This document shows, piece by piece, positions 15,370-24,035 of a stretch of DNA of 64,000 bases; position 1 is the first letter of the stretch, and the number at the start of each line of letters is the position of its first letter. The translations under genes were made by a program, and so were the position numbers. The stretch is from assembly GCF_003385895.1 (NCBI RefSeq), contig NZ_QRDQ01000007.1:434001-498000 (forward strand), given 5' to 3'. A model generated the notes under the pieces. It made no database searches and was not told the origin of the DNA. It saw nothing but the letters and a program-made list of their open reading frames with translations. The DNA is from Flavobacterium cutihirudinis (lineage in GTDB: Bacteria > Bacteroidota > Bacteroidia > Flavobacteriales > Flavobacteriaceae).

Positions 15370-16427
15370 AACTCTACTTTTCTAAAATGATTAATCATTT
15401 TTTGTGTATCCGGATCCTGAGTTCCCAAAACATCGACTCCTTTTGGATCTAAATTATTGTAACAAAAGACCATTTTTAGTTTCAAATCTGTGATTTGCTG
15501 TTTTATTATTTCATTTTTTAAAAATTGAATCGTTTTTTCAGAACCAATTACAGCCAGTGTTTCCAACATCTGCAGCTGAATTTTGATAGTTTCTGTTGGA
15601 TATAAAGACAGTATTTCATCTTCTGCTTCATTCAGAAAAAGGTTTTTGATAGCAATTACTACATCATTTTTCAGAGAAATATCATCGTGATGCAAAAGGT
15701 TTATTATTTCTGCCGATTTATTTCTGTAATTATAGAAAGTCATCGACATCAGGGCTAGTTTTATAACGACTTTGTTATCAGAATGAAGCCATTTATCTAT
15801 GTTTGGCGGTATTGGTAAATTTTCAGAATGCAACACATCCATCACTTTTATTGTTGTAATGATAGAGGCTTCAATAGGTAATTTTTCAACTGCCTGCCAA
15901 TCGCCTTTAGATAGTAATAAATAGGCAATATTTGCATTAGACCGAACTACTTTATTAGAACTGAAAAGATGCTTTTTAATAAGTGAAATTCCTGGTTTAT
16001 AACGCAATTCCTGAAAGTGGTGAATACCATGGTATTTTTTAAATATCCTGAAATCACGAATCAGACTTGCTGAATATTTATTTAAACCTAAACGTTTATA
16101 AATAATGAGAATATTCTTGGCTGCAGTGCCTTTTAGATTACTTTCCATTCGAATCAAATCTGCAATCAACATGTCCTTACACCATGTTTTATGTATGGGA
16201 ATTTCTGATTTGAATTTCGCTATTTTATATTTTAAAGTATTCTTATCTGGTTTTGATAAAGTGATTTCAGTCAGAAAAATTTCAGATTTTCTGATAATCA
16301 TATGTTTGTAGGGAAGTGTGTATTGGTATAGAATTCTTTTCAGTATTAAAATGACTGTAAAAGATAAACTGACAACTAAAAAAAATGGAATGACGAAATG
16401 TTTGATATAACCTATAAGTTGTTCCAT
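15366..16427 (-). CDS. Membrane-anchored HEAT-repeat-like protein
   Basis: The protein has 353 residues. A membrane helix lies at about 10-31 (FVIPFFLVVSLSFTVILIL), followed by a cytoplasmic all-helical part. Segments such as VVRSNANIAYLLLSKGDW, KVVIKLALMSMTFYNY and LKNDVVIAIKNLFL look like HEAT repeats. It is the first gene of the operon and overlaps the glycosyltransferase start by four bases. Two roles are possible: a scaffold for the synthase, or a partner of the degenerate receiver encoded at the other end of the operon. Both are inferences. Confidence 0.75.
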   Translation of the reverse strand: MEQLIGYIKHFVIPFFLVVSLSFTVILILKRILYQYTLPYKHMIIRKSEIFLTEITLSKPDKNTLKYKIAKFKSEIPIHKTWCKDMLIADLIRMESNLKGTAAKNILIIYKRLGLNKYSASLIRDFRIFKKYHGIHHFQELRYKPGISLIKKHLFSSNKVVRSNANIAYLLLSKGDWQAVEKLPIEASIITTIKVMDVLHSENLPIPPNIDKWLHSDNKVVIKLALMSMTFYNYRNKSAEIINLLHHDDISLKNDVVIAIKNLFLNEAEDEILSLYPTETIKIQLQMLETLAVIGSEKTIQFLKNEIIKQQITDLKLKMVFCYNNLDPKGVDVLGTQDPDTQKMINHFRKVEL

Positions 16428-16500
16428 AACATACAGCTTTATACATGTAATATTACGAAAAAAAAATGCTATATCAAAATAAGAATCAATTTATTTGTAG

Positions 16501-17265
16501 CTAAAAACTTTCAAAAACTCCTAATCCGAAAAGGGCAAAATCATATTTTACTGGATCTTGCTTATCCATTTCTCTAAGTTTTAAATCTAATTCGGCCAAA
16601 GCTTTTCCGTCGTTTTGCTTTCGCGAAAGCAAACCTAGTTTTCGAGCTACATTTCCGGAATGCACATCAAGCGGACAAGATAATGATGCCGGCGAAATGG
16701 TTTTCCAAATTCCCAAATCGACTCCTTTTGCATCCTGGCGCACCATCCATCGTAAATACATGTTGATTCTTTTTGCAGCCGAATTGTTTAAAGGATCTGA
16801 AATATGTTTTGGCGTTCGAGGTAAATGATCAATTTCGAAAAATAGTTTTTTGAATTCATGAATACTTTTCTGAAGACTGTCCGCTTCCTGATTTTTTGCA
16901 AATACATTTTCAAGTCCGTTATGGTTTTTGTAAATATGTTGCAATCCTTTTATAAAGCCTCCAAGATCTTTTCCATTGAAAGTCCTGTGGACAAAAGTTT
17001 CCAGTCGCGCTAAATCGTCTTCAGTATGAGACATTACAAAATCATAAGGTGTATTTCCCATTAATTCCATCATTTGATGCGAATTTTTGATGATCATTTT
17101 TCGGTTTCCCCAAGCAATTGTAGCACTTAGAAAACCGGCAATTTCAATATCTTCTTTTAAAGAAAATAAATGCGGAATTTGTACAGGATCACTTTCTATA
17201 AAATCCTGATTGTTATATTGAATGACTTTTTCGTCAAGAAATTCTTTGAGCTCGGTTTTATTCAT
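16501..17265 (-). CDS. TIGR02757 (DUF2400) family protein
   Basis: This 254-residue cytoplasmic protein has the recognisable family segments [37 protein letters not shown] and [15 protein letters not shown]. The family is widespread in Bacteroidota and has no established function; the fold may resemble HhH-type DNA glycosylases, from memory. The start overlaps the end of the LolD-like ATPase gene by 8 bases, so they are co-translated. Confidence 0.88.
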   Translation of the reverse strand: MNKTELKEFLDEKVIQYNNQDFIESDPVQIPHLFSLKEDIEIAGFLSATIAWGNRKMIIKNSHQMMELMGNTPYDFVMSHTEDDLARLETFVHRTFNGKDLGGFIKGLQHIYKNHNGLENVFAKNQEADSLQKSIHEFKKLFFEIDHLPRTPKHISDPLNNSAAKRINMYLRWMVRQDAKGVDLGIWKTISPASLSCPLDVHSGNVARKLGLLSRKQNDGKALAELDLKLREMDKQDPVKYDFALFGLGVFESF

Positions 17266-17944
17266 CTTTAGCCACTTCCGTATTACTAATTAAGCCATCA
17301 ACCATAATTAATTTTCTATCGGCCATATTTGCCAATTCTTCGTTATGGGTGACAATTACGAATGTTTGTCCAAATTCATCGCGAAGCTGAAAGAATAATT
17401 GATGCAGATTTTCAGCAGAATGTGTGTCTAAGTTTCCAGATGGTTCGTCGGCAAAAATAACATCTGGTTTATTGATCAGTGCGCGCGCAACGGCAACACG
17501 CTGTTGTTCTCCGCCAGAAAGTTCGTTTGGTTTGTGGTCAATACGATGTGATAATCCTAAAAAAGCTAATAATTTTTTAGCTTCTTCTTCAGTTTCAGAT
17601 GGTTTTTTACCAGCAATGTAAGCAGGTATGCAAACATTTTCCAGAGCCGTAAACTCCGGTAAAAGCTGATGAAACTGAAAAATAAAACCTAAATTCAAAT
17701 TTCTAAAATTAGATAAAGCTTTGTCGTTGAGTTTCAGAATATTTTCTCCATTGATAGTCAATGAAGTTTCTGTATCCGATTTTGATGGTTTATCTAATGT
17801 TCCTAAAATATGCAGCAAAGTTGTTTTCCCGGCTCCGGAAGCACCAACAATCGATACAATTTCTCCTTTTTTAATGTGTAAATCGACTCCTTTTAATACT
17901 TCAAGCTGATCGTAAAATTTATGTATATTTTTTGCGTGTATCAT
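17258..17944 (-). CDS. LolD-like ABC transporter ATP-binding protein
   Basis: This 228-residue ATPase belongs to the MacB/LolD class of lipoprotein-export and FtsX-like transporters. It has Walker [10 protein letters not shown] 34-42, a Q loop near FIFQFHQ, signature LSGGEQQRV 142-150, Walker B VIFADEP ending at about 168, and the H-loop His in VIVTHNEE. The family pattern of an 8-residue insertion before LTINGENIL is present. No permease gene is adjacent, so the partner lies elsewhere. It probably powers lipoprotein release from the inner membrane. Confidence 0.85.
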   Translation of the reverse strand: MIHAKNIHKFYDQLEVLKGVDLHIKKGEIVSIVGASGAGKTTLLHILGTLDKPSKSDTETSLTINGENILKLNDKALSNFRNLNLGFIFQFHQLLPEFTALENVCIPAYIAGKKPSETEEEAKKLLAFLGLSHRIDHKPNELSGGEQQRVAVARALINKPDVIFADEPSGNLDTHSAENLHQLFFQLRDEFGQTFVIVTHNEELANMADRKLIMVDGLISNTEVAKDE

Positions 17945-18172
17945 TTTTAGAAACTGTTTCTACAAAGAAACAAAGAATATGCTGATATAAAAATGTGTTC
18001 TAACAGAATTTTAGGAATTAGACGAGATTTGAAGTTTTTAGATTTGCGGCTCGATTTTTGTTTTTGGACAGAAAACAAATTAAAGTGGAAATTTTAGAAA
18101 TTTAATTAGGTTTCATAATAAGTAATTATGACAAAATTTTTATAAATTCGAATAGTTTAAAACGGAAATAAA

Positions 18173-18472
18173 ATGCAGGAAATCAAAGTCATAAAGGAAG
18201 AAGATAAAACCAGAAAGCTTTTAATAGGCTTGCTTTTGGATGGAATTGGAATGATTTCATTCAGCATTCCTTTAATTGGAGAATTTTCAGATGTTATTTG
18301 GGCACCAATTGCCGCTTTTATAATGACCAGAATGTATAAAGGCAGAGTAGGAAAGGTGGCCAGTGTTTTGACCTTTGTAGAAGAAATTATTCCTTTTACA
18401 GATGTAATTCCTTCATTTACACTTACGTGGATTTATACTTACTATTTTGTAAAAGAAGAAGAGAAGAATTAG
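18173..18472 (+). CDS. Small conserved membrane protein
   Basis: The 99-residue protein has two or three hydrophobic segments (about 17-40, 44-52, 78-92) and a charged N-terminus (KVIKEEDKTRK). I recognise no domain with a function. It is transcribed alone. Its TAG stop overlaps the stop of the convergent gene in the tetranucleotide TTAG, so there is no intergenic space. Confidence 0.65.
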   Translation: MQEIKVIKEEDKTRKLLIGLLLDGIGMISFSIPLIGEFSDVIWAPIAAFIMTRMYKGRVGKVASVLTFVEEIIPFTDVIPSFTLTWIYTYYFVKEEEKN

Positions 18473-18771
18473 TTTTTAAACAGAAATCCTAATCCCATGT
18501 TTTTGAGCATCTTTTTTTCGAAGTTCCAAAAGAAACGAAATTGTCCAAAAATGGTTCCTATAGCCACCAGCAAAACCTGGTAAATAGGGAAAATAACCAA
18601 CAATCGAATTAGAGTAAACCATCCGCCAAAATCTTCTTTGGTAATTCCGAGCCAGACACAGAAAGGTTTAGACAACCACGCTGATGCCGATCCGGTGATG
18701 GCAAAAACGATAAGTATGATAATGGCTTGTAAATTGGAGGTAATGCCCCAGCGTTTCTTTAATCTATTCAT
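18469..18771 (-). CDS. DUF6787-like small membrane protein
   Basis: This 100-residue protein has two membrane helices (about 16-36 and 50-75). The motif SKPFCVWLGI and the aromatic tail FGQFRFFWNFEKKM fit the family I know as DUF6787, found throughout Flavobacteriia and of unknown role. The start is supported by a -7 element at 18790-18797. That element overlaps a perfect 21-bp palindrome immediately before the ATG. Confidence 0.75.
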   Translation of the reverse strand: MNRLKKRWGITSNLQAIIILIVFAITGSASAWLSKPFCVWLGITKEDFGGWFTLIRLLVIFPIYQVLLVAIGTIFGQFRFFWNFEKKMLKNMGLGFLFKN

Positions 18772-18774
18772 TGT

Positions 18775-18797
18775 TATTTGTAATGATTACAAATATA
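18775..18797 (-). promoter_or_regulatory. Perfect palindrome overlapping a -7 element
   Basis: TATTTGTAAT-G-ATTACAAATA (18775-18795) is a perfect 10-bp inverted repeat with a single central base. It overlaps the minus-strand TATATTTG (18790-18797) and ends 4 bases before the ATG at 18771. The location and symmetry are those of a repressor operator. Confidence 0.5.
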
Positions 18798-18803
18798 CTA
18801 ACA

Positions 18804-19247
18804 TTATCTTGAAGGAACATACCCCCAAAGTTTTTGTTTATAAGTATTTTGAAAATAGATCATATAATTGTAGATAAGGTAATTTACTTCATACCCATAA
18901 TGAATGTCATTTCTATAATCGATAGACATTTCATATAGATTTGGATTATAACGTTGCGGCTGTAAAACGCGGTTATTCCATTCGGTTACGTACAAATAAT
19001 TTTTGTTTTCAAGGTAAGAAAGAGAATGGTAATTTCGAGGATAAGCTCTTGAAGCTAGCCACGTATTAAATCCGTTATCGATTATAATAACTTCATATTC
19101 TAAAGAATCATTTGCAATTCTGACCGTATCATTTGCTTTCTTATTTCCAGAATTATCTGCGACAGTTGTACTCGCAACATTTTGAGAAGCGGTAGAACAT
19201 GCTATGACAGTGAGTAAAAAAAGTAATATGGCAATGCATTTTTTCAT
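18804..19247 (-). CDS. DUF6146-like lipoprotein
   Basis: This 147-residue protein has a lipoprotein signal (MKKCIAILLFLLTVIAC) with the predicted lipidated Cys17, a Ser/Thr/Asn-rich linker to about residue 45, and a domain containing FNTWLASRAYPRNYHSLSYL, NRVLQP and YEVNYLIYNYMIYFQNTY. It matches the family I know as DUF6146, a common flavobacterial lipoprotein without known function. Confidence 0.78.
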   Translation of the reverse strand: MKKCIAILLFLLTVIACSTASQNVASTTVADNSGNKKANDTVRIANDSLEYEVIIIDNGFNTWLASRAYPRNYHSLSYLENKNYLYVTEWNNRVLQPQRYNPNLYEMSIDYRNDIHYGYEVNYLIYNYMIYFQNTYKQKLWGYVPSR

Positions 19248-19342
19248 GACACTTATTTTGAACCTTAAATTTACGAAAAAAGCGCTGAAAGACTTTCTGA
19301 TTTAACAGTTTCTTCGCAAAAGCGTGTATGATTATTAGTCTA

Positions 19343-19376
19343 AAAAAAAGCTGTTTATTTTAATAAACAGCTTTTT
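19343..19376 (-). terminator. Rho-independent terminator of the DUF937 gene
   Basis: AAAAGCTGTTTATT and AATAAACAGCTTTT form a 12- to 14-bp stem with a tiny loop. On the minus strand it is followed by a run of T, about 35 bases after the stop of the DUF937 gene. Confidence 0.8.
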
Positions 19377-19409
19377 AATATTTATGTAGAAACTAAAATC
19401 TTAGAACCT

Positions 19410-19973
19410 TTACTTGCTTCCAAAAAGTTTACCAATAAAACCAGAAATACCGCCTTTGCTTTTAGTAACAACTAGTACATCAGCAACGTCTACTTTTCCG
19501 TCGTTATTTTGGTCAAGGCCAAATTGCATTCCGTATTTCGAAATCGTATCCATAATTCCTGATGCTTGTCCGCTGTTTCCGGAAATCGAGTTTATGATAT
19601 CTGAAATCTGAAAACTGCTATCATTTGGGTCTTTTGCTTTATTTACTAAAGAGCCTAAAATCTGCGGAATCAAATTAGAAGCAACTCCGCTAGAATCTGC
19701 ACTACTAAGGCCAAATTTTTCGCCTAGATTTCCGCTCAATTGTTGTTGTATTTGTTGTACTACAGGATTCGAACTGTCAATAGCTGAATTTCCATTAAAT
19801 AATCCCGCAATTTGCTCTGTTCCGCCTTCAGAAACTATTTTTTGTAATCCCGCAAAAATTGAATTACTGGTTTCATTTAACACTGCTTCGTTATGTTCAT
19901 TTGGAACAGCGTTATTGTTTACAACTGCATCGCCTCCGTATTGTTGTACTAATTGGGTTAATTGTTCAAACAT
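19410..19973 (-). CDS. DUF937 (YidB-like) protein
   Basis: The 187-residue cytoplasmic protein has an N-terminal part rich in Gln/Asn (VQQYGGDAVVNN). The central segments IFAGLQKIVSEGG, NLIPQILGSLVNKA and a C-terminal LDQNNDGKVDVADVLVV resemble a dockerin/EF-hand-like calcium loop. Gly/Ser-rich stretches are typical of YidB/DUF937 proteins. The role is unknown. It is monocistronic, with clear terminators on both sides. Confidence 0.78.
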   Translation of the reverse strand: MFEQLTQLVQQYGGDAVVNNNAVPNEHNEAVLNETSNSIFAGLQKIVSEGGTEQIAGLFNGNSAIDSSNPVVQQIQQQLSGNLGEKFGLSSADSSGVASNLIPQILGSLVNKAKDPNDSSFQISDIINSISGNSGQASGIMDTISKYGMQFGLDQNNDGKVDVADVLVVTKSKGGISGFIGKLFGSK

Positions 19974-20018
19974 GATTTTTAGGATTAAGATTAGAAATCA
20001 AATTTAATCAAAAAAAGA

Positions 20019-20052
20019 AAGGGATTTATTAAACAATGTTAATAAATCCCTT
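20019..20052 (-). terminator. Rho-independent terminator of serA
   Basis: AAGGGATTTATT (20019-20030) and AATAAATCCCTT (20041-20052) form a perfect 12-bp stem with a 10-nt loop. On the minus strand it is followed by a T-rich run (TTTTTTT), 24 bases after the serA stop. Confidence 0.85.
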
Positions 20053-20075
20053 GCAAGTAATTTAATTATAGTTAA

Positions 20076-21026
20076 TTAGCTCAATAAAGTAATGATTTGT
20101 GAAGCTAATTCTGTTCCAATTCTGTCTTGTGCTTCTCCTGTCGCAGCTCCAATATGTGGAGTCAAAGAGATTTTAGAGTGCATTAAGATTGCCATTTCTG
20201 GTTTTGGCTCGCTTTCGAAAACATCTAAACCTGCAAAAGCAACTTTTCCTGAATCTAAAGCTTTTACTAGAGCAACTTCATCAATAACACCACCACGTGC
20301 ACAGTTAACGATTCCAACACCATCTTTCAAAATTTCAAATTCTTTTTCTCCGATGATATAACCATCCTGAGCAGGAACGTGTAATGTAATGAAATCAGCT
20401 TCTTTAAATAAAGATTCTAAAGATTGAGAAACGATTTTAGTAGTGATAGATTGTCCGTCGAAAAACTCAACTTTAACATCTACTTCAGGAATAAAGCTGT
20501 CAGCAGCGATAACTTTCATACCTAAACCAAGCGCCATTTTTGCAGTAGCTTGTCCGATACGACCAATACCAACAATACCAAGAGTTTTTCCTCTTAATTC
20601 AGTTCCGTTAGCGTATGCTTTTTTCAAACCGTCAAAGTTTGAATCACCTTCTAATGGCATATTTCTGTTTGAATCATGCAAGAAACGAACACCAGAAAAT
20701 AAATGTCCAAATACTAATTCCGCAACAGATTCTGATGATGAAGCTGGAGTGTTGATTACGTGAATTCCTTTGCTTTTAGCATAATCAACATCGATATTAT
20801 CCATACCAACACCACCACGTCCGATGATTTTGATTCCAGGACAAGCGTCGATGATATCTTTACGAACTTTAGTTGCACTACGAACTAAAATTACGTCAAC
20901 ATTATTTTCATTAATAAAATTAGCTACTTGTTCCTGAGCTACTTTTGTAGTTATAACTTCAAATCCGCCTTTTTCTAAGGCTAGAATTCCACTTTTAGAA
21001 ATTCCGTCATTTGCTAATACTTTCAT
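20076..21026 (-). CDS. serA: D-3-phosphoglycerate dehydrogenase
   Basis: This 316-residue NAD-dependent enzyme catalyses the first step of serine synthesis, 3-phosphoglycerate to 3-phosphohydroxypyruvate. The dinucleotide loop GIVGIGRIGQ is near 149-158. Catalytic Arg is in NCARGGVID and catalytic His in LTPHIGAAT. It is the short form without a C-terminal ACT or ASB regulatory domain, so no allosteric serine site is visible. It lies downstream of serC on the same strand, separated by a phased repeat. The serA label rests on that neighbour as well as on the family. Confidence 0.9.
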   Translation of the reverse strand: MKVLANDGISKSGILALEKGGFEVITTKVAQEQVANFINENNVDVILVRSATKVRKDIIDACPGIKIIGRGGVGMDNIDVDYAKSKGIHVINTPASSSESVAELVFGHLFSGVRFLHDSNRNMPLEGDSNFDGLKKAYANGTELRGKTLGIVGIGRIGQATAKMALGLGMKVIAADSFIPEVDVKVEFFDGQSITTKIVSQSLESLFKEADFITLHVPAQDGYIIGEKEFEILKDGVGIVNCARGGVIDEVALVKALDSGKVAFAGLDVFESEPKPEMAILMHSKISLTPHIGAATGEAQDRIGTELASQIITLLS

Positions 21027-21032
21027 TTTAGG

Positions 21033-21163
21033 TTTATGTGTTTATTTGTTTAACCGTTTAATCGTAATAATTAAATGATAAAACATAGTAGTGTTATTTT
21101 TTCTTTTTTGATTAAAATGTAACAGTAATTCCGATTAAACGATTAACCGAAAAAACGGTTAAA
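21033..21163. repeat. Octad-phased inverted repeat (TTTAAnCG family)
   Basis: Left units TTTATGTG, TTTATTTG, TTTAACCG, TTTAATCG (21033-21064) face right units CGATTAAA, CGATTAAC, CGAAAAAA, CGGTTAAA (21132-21163), all in an 8-nt register. The right array runs into the serC stop codon. It fills the gap between serC and serA. Closely related units occur at 55215-55286. Confidence 0.8.
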
Positions 21164-22229
21164 CTTTGCTTTCAAGTGCTTTCATTACATCAACTAAAAC
21201 CTGAACGCTTTCGATTGGCATTGCGTTGTAGATAGAAGCTCTGTAACCACCAACAGAACGGTGTCCTGGTAATCCTGAGATATTTGCTTCTTTCCATAAA
21301 GCATCAAAAGTTGCAGTATGATCTGGATTGTTTAATAAGAAAGTCACATTCATGTTAGAACGATCTTCAACAGCAGAAGCACCTTTAAATAATGGGTTTC
21401 TGTCGATTTCAGCATAAAGAAGTTCTGCTTTTGCGTTGTTTAATTTTTCAACAGCAGCGATTCCGCCTTTTTCTTTAATCCATTGTAAAGTTAAAAGAGA
21501 AACATAAACAGAGAAAACAGGTGGAGTATTGTACATACTTTCTGCTTTAATATGTTTAGCGTAATCTAACATACTTGGAATTGTTCTTCCGTTTTTCGCC
21601 AGAATTTCTTCTTTCACGACAACTAAAGTAGTTCCTGCAGGTCCCATATTTTTTTGAGCTCCGGCATAGATTAAGTCAAATTTAGAAAAATCTAATTCAC
21701 GTGAAAAAATATCAGAACTCATATCGCAAACAACCGGAATGTTAGTTGCCGGGAATTCTTTCATTTGAGTTCCAAAGATTGTATTATTACTTGTACAGTG
21801 GAAATAATCAGCATCAGCTGGTATTTCGTATCCTTTTGGGATATGAGTATAATTATCGTCTTTTGAAGAGCCTACAATAACAGTTTCTCCAAAAAGTTTA
21901 GCTTCTTTTATCGCCGCAGTTGCCCACGTACCTGAATCTAAATAAGCAGCTTTTCCGTTTTCTTTCATAAGGTTGTAAGGAGCCATTAAGAATGCTGTAC
22001 TTGCACCACCTTGTAAAAATAAAGCCTGGTATCCTTTTCCTTGAAGCCCTAATAATTCTAAAGCAAGGGAACGAGCCTCTTCCATAACAGCAACGAAATC
22101 TTTACTTCGGTGCGAAATTTCAAGAATAGATAGTCCTGAATCATTAAAATTTAAAATTGCTTTTGATGCCTTCTCAAAAACTTCCTGTGGTAAAATACTT
22201 GGACCTGCGCTGTAGTTGTGTTTTTTCAT
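21159..22229 (-). CDS. serC: Phosphoserine aminotransferase
   Basis: The protein has 356 residues, the normal length. This PLP enzyme converts 3-phosphohydroxypyruvate plus glutamate to phosphoserine. The N-terminal SAGPSILP, QGGAST near 74-79 and the Schiff-base Lys193 in YAGAQKNMGPAG are visible. The terminal part has SGLPGHRSVGGYRASIYNA. It stands directly upstream of serA and downstream of the acyl-CoA reductase, forming a serine-synthesis module. Confidence 0.95.
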   Translation of the reverse strand: MKKHNYSAGPSILPQEVFEKASKAILNFNDSGLSILEISHRSKDFVAVMEEARSLALELLGLQGKGYQALFLQGGASTAFLMAPYNLMKENGKAAYLDSGTWATAAIKEAKLFGETVIVGSSKDDNYTHIPKGYEIPADADYFHCTSNNTIFGTQMKEFPATNIPVVCDMSSDIFSRELDFSKFDLIYAGAQKNMGPAGTTLVVVKEEILAKNGRTIPSMLDYAKHIKAESMYNTPPVFSVYVSLLTLQWIKEKGGIAAVEKLNNAKAELLYAEIDRNPLFKGASAVEDRSNMNVTFLLNNPDHTATFDALWKEANISGLPGHRSVGGYRASIYNAMPIESVQVLVDVMKALESKV

Positions 22230-22322
22230 GGTTGTTATTAATAGTCGAAAATTTTAAAGATGCAAATTTCGGCAATAGGAGCTGAAAAAGCGATAAATTA
22301 TTCGAAATATTTAAACATATTT

Positions 22323-23387
22323 TTACTTTGTTGTTAACAAAAACGTTATAGTATCAACGTTATCTGCGTAATCCCACAATTGTGGTTTTTGGGTTTGACC
22401 AAATGTTATGCTGTTTTTAATCAAATTGTTGCTTACAATACATTGAATTTGTTCAGAATCAGCTTCAAGACGAGATTGTAAATCTTCGATGTTTTCATAA
22501 AATTCATAAAAAACACTTGAAATAGGAGAAGCATAACTCGAATCTTCTTTAATTGTTAAAAAGCCATTGTCTAGCAATTTAAAATTACTCATCAAAAATA
22601 CCGCTTTGTTGTAATCGTAATTATTCGCATACTTCTCATAATGAATAACATCCTGATATTTGAACATGGCTTCAAAAAAACCGTCGAATGAATAATCTTT
22701 AGGAACAAAAATTTTAGAAACATTGCGGCATCCTAATCCGAAATAGCGAAAAATATCTTCACCCAAAGCTTCTAATTCTTCTTTAGATTCTTTTCCGTTC
22801 AAGACCGCAACTGAATTTCTGTTTTTTCTAATGATTGAAGGTTTGTCTTTAAAATAATACTCAAAATAACGTGCAGTATTGTTGCTTCCGGTAGCAATTA
22901 CAGCATCAAAATTTTCCAGTTTGCCTTCCACGAAAGTGATTTTATCTTTTAAAGTTTCATCAGCAGCAATTAAATACTTCGCTAAAAATGGCAGCAAATG
23001 CTGGTCGTTTGAGGAAGTTTTAATTGACGCTTTATTTCCTGTAATTAAAACAGATAAAAAATCATGAAAACCAACCAGAGGAATATTTCCCGCCAGAATC
23101 AAGGCAACAGTTTTTTCGTTTTCTGTAGTATCAAAAGAGTACTGAGATAACCATTTGTCTAGGTTTTCATCTGTCAGCGCTTCTGCCCAGGAATTTATTG
23201 CAAAGTACACTTGTTCCGGAGTGTACCAGCCATTATGAGATTGCGATAAATGGATAAGATTTTCAAAATCATCGAAGAAAATATCATTATTTAAAACGTC
23301 TGATTTTCTATCGGATTTCTTTTCAGAAAACTGACTTAAAAATTTTCTTAATTCAACAAAAACACTTTTTTTTGTTTCTAATGTCAT
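22323..23387 (-). CDS. LuxC-like acyl-CoA reductase family protein
   Basis: This 354-residue protein resembles the acyl-CoA reductase (LuxC, PF05893) family, aldehyde-dehydrogenase-related enzymes that reduce activated acyl groups. The segments VALILAGNIPLVGFHDFL, ITGNKASIKTSSNDQHL, FDAVIATGSNNTARYFEYYF and GLGCRNVSKIFVP contain the expected nucleotide-binding elements and a candidate catalytic Cys in LGCRNVSK. In Bacteroidota this gene regularly lies between serC and a ferredoxin gene, as here. The substrate is unknown. A consensus promoter precedes it. Confidence 0.85.
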   Translation of the reverse strand: MTLETKKSVFVELRKFLSQFSEKKSDRKSDVLNNDIFFDDFENLIHLSQSHNGWYTPEQVYFAINSWAEALTDENLDKWLSQYSFDTTENEKTVALILAGNIPLVGFHDFLSVLITGNKASIKTSSNDQHLLPFLAKYLIAADETLKDKITFVEGKLENFDAVIATGSNNTARYFEYYFKDKPSIIRKNRNSVAVLNGKESKEELEALGEDIFRYFGLGCRNVSKIFVPKDYSFDGFFEAMFKYQDVIHYEKYANNYDYNKAVFLMSNFKLLDNGFLTIKEDSSYASPISSVFYEFYENIEDLQSRLEADSEQIQCIVSNNLIKNSITFGQTQKPQLWDYADNVDTITFLLTTK

Positions 23388-23425
23388 AATGTTTGCTTAT
23401 GAATTGTTTTGATTGTAATTTTGCA

Positions 23426-23457
23426 CAAAAATAAGCTATATTAAGTTATATGGCAAA
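23426..23457 (-). promoter_or_regulatory. Consensus Bacteroidota promoter
   Basis: On the minus strand, TTTG (23457-23454) is followed after 20 bases by TATTTTTG (23433-23426). This is a complete -33/-7 pair at near-ideal spacing, 38 bases upstream of the acyl-CoA reductase start. It is the clearest promoter in the window. Confidence 0.65.
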
Positions 23458-23523
23458 GCCGAATAAAATCTTTAGGATTTTTAACGCAAAACCTATAATT
23501 TTTAACACGTAATCAAGAAAAAG

Positions 23524-23874
23524 ATGGCAATTATTATAACTGACGAATGCATTAATTGTGGGGCTTGTGAACCAGAATGCCCAAATACAGCAATATATGA
23601 AGGAGCAGACGACTGGAGATATAAAGATGGAACTAGTCTTAAAGGAAAAGTAGTTTTACCTGACGGAACTGAAGTCGATGCAGAAGATGCACAAACTCCA
23701 ATTTCGGATGAAATTTATTATATCGTTCCTGGAAAATGTACAGAATGTAAAGGTTTCCACGATGAGCCGCAATGTGCAGCTGTTTGTCCTGTTGATTGTT
23801 GTGTACCAGACGATAACCACGTAGAAGATGAAGAAACCTTGTTGAACAGACAAGCGTTTTTGCACGGAGAATAA
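23524..23874 (+). CDS. Dicluster 4Fe-4S ferredoxin
   Basis: This 116-residue electron carrier has two Cys motifs: C9, C12, C15 and C19 followed by Pro ([12 protein letters not shown]), and C72, C75, C84 and C88 followed by Pro ([18 protein letters not shown]). The 8-residue spacing between the second and third Cys of the second motif and an acidic insert (about 22-65) are typical of the Bacteroidota and Allochromatium-like 2[4Fe-4S] type. It is divergent from the acyl-CoA reductase gene, which suggests but does not show a redox partnership. Confidence 0.92.
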   Translation: MAIIITDECINCGACEPECPNTAIYEGADDWRYKDGTSLKGKVVLPDGTEVDAEDAQTPISDEIYYIVPGKCTECKGFHDEPQCAAVCPVDCCVPDDNHVEDEETLLNRQAFLHGE

Positions 23875-23902
23875 TATTCTGATTTGTTTATTTCAGAACC
23901 AG

Positions 23903-23936
23903 AAAAATCCTGAGTATAGTGCTCAGGATTTTTTTT
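23903..23936 (+). terminator. Rho-independent terminator of the ferredoxin gene
   Basis: AAAAATCCTGAG and CTCAGGATTTTT form a 12-bp stem with a 7-nt loop and are followed by T residues, 29 bases after the stop codon. Confidence 0.9.
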
Positions 23937-24035
23937 ATTGTTTTTTTTGTGGATTTTTTTGCTTTTTATTCTTTATAATGCTGTAACCTAATGATTTATT
24001 TTGTTAATTTGATGTTAATATTCTAAAAACAGCCT

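Noticed and set aside
10441..16427. Complete Pga or cellulose operon
   Set aside because: There is no PgaB deacetylase, BcsB/BcsC or PilZ gene. Only the GT2 synthase and the TPR/barrel protein are comparable, so the polymer should not be named.
20092..20763. Antisense frames in serA
   Set aside because: They mirror the codon pattern of serA, and their Ser/Pro/Ile-rich products have no family match.
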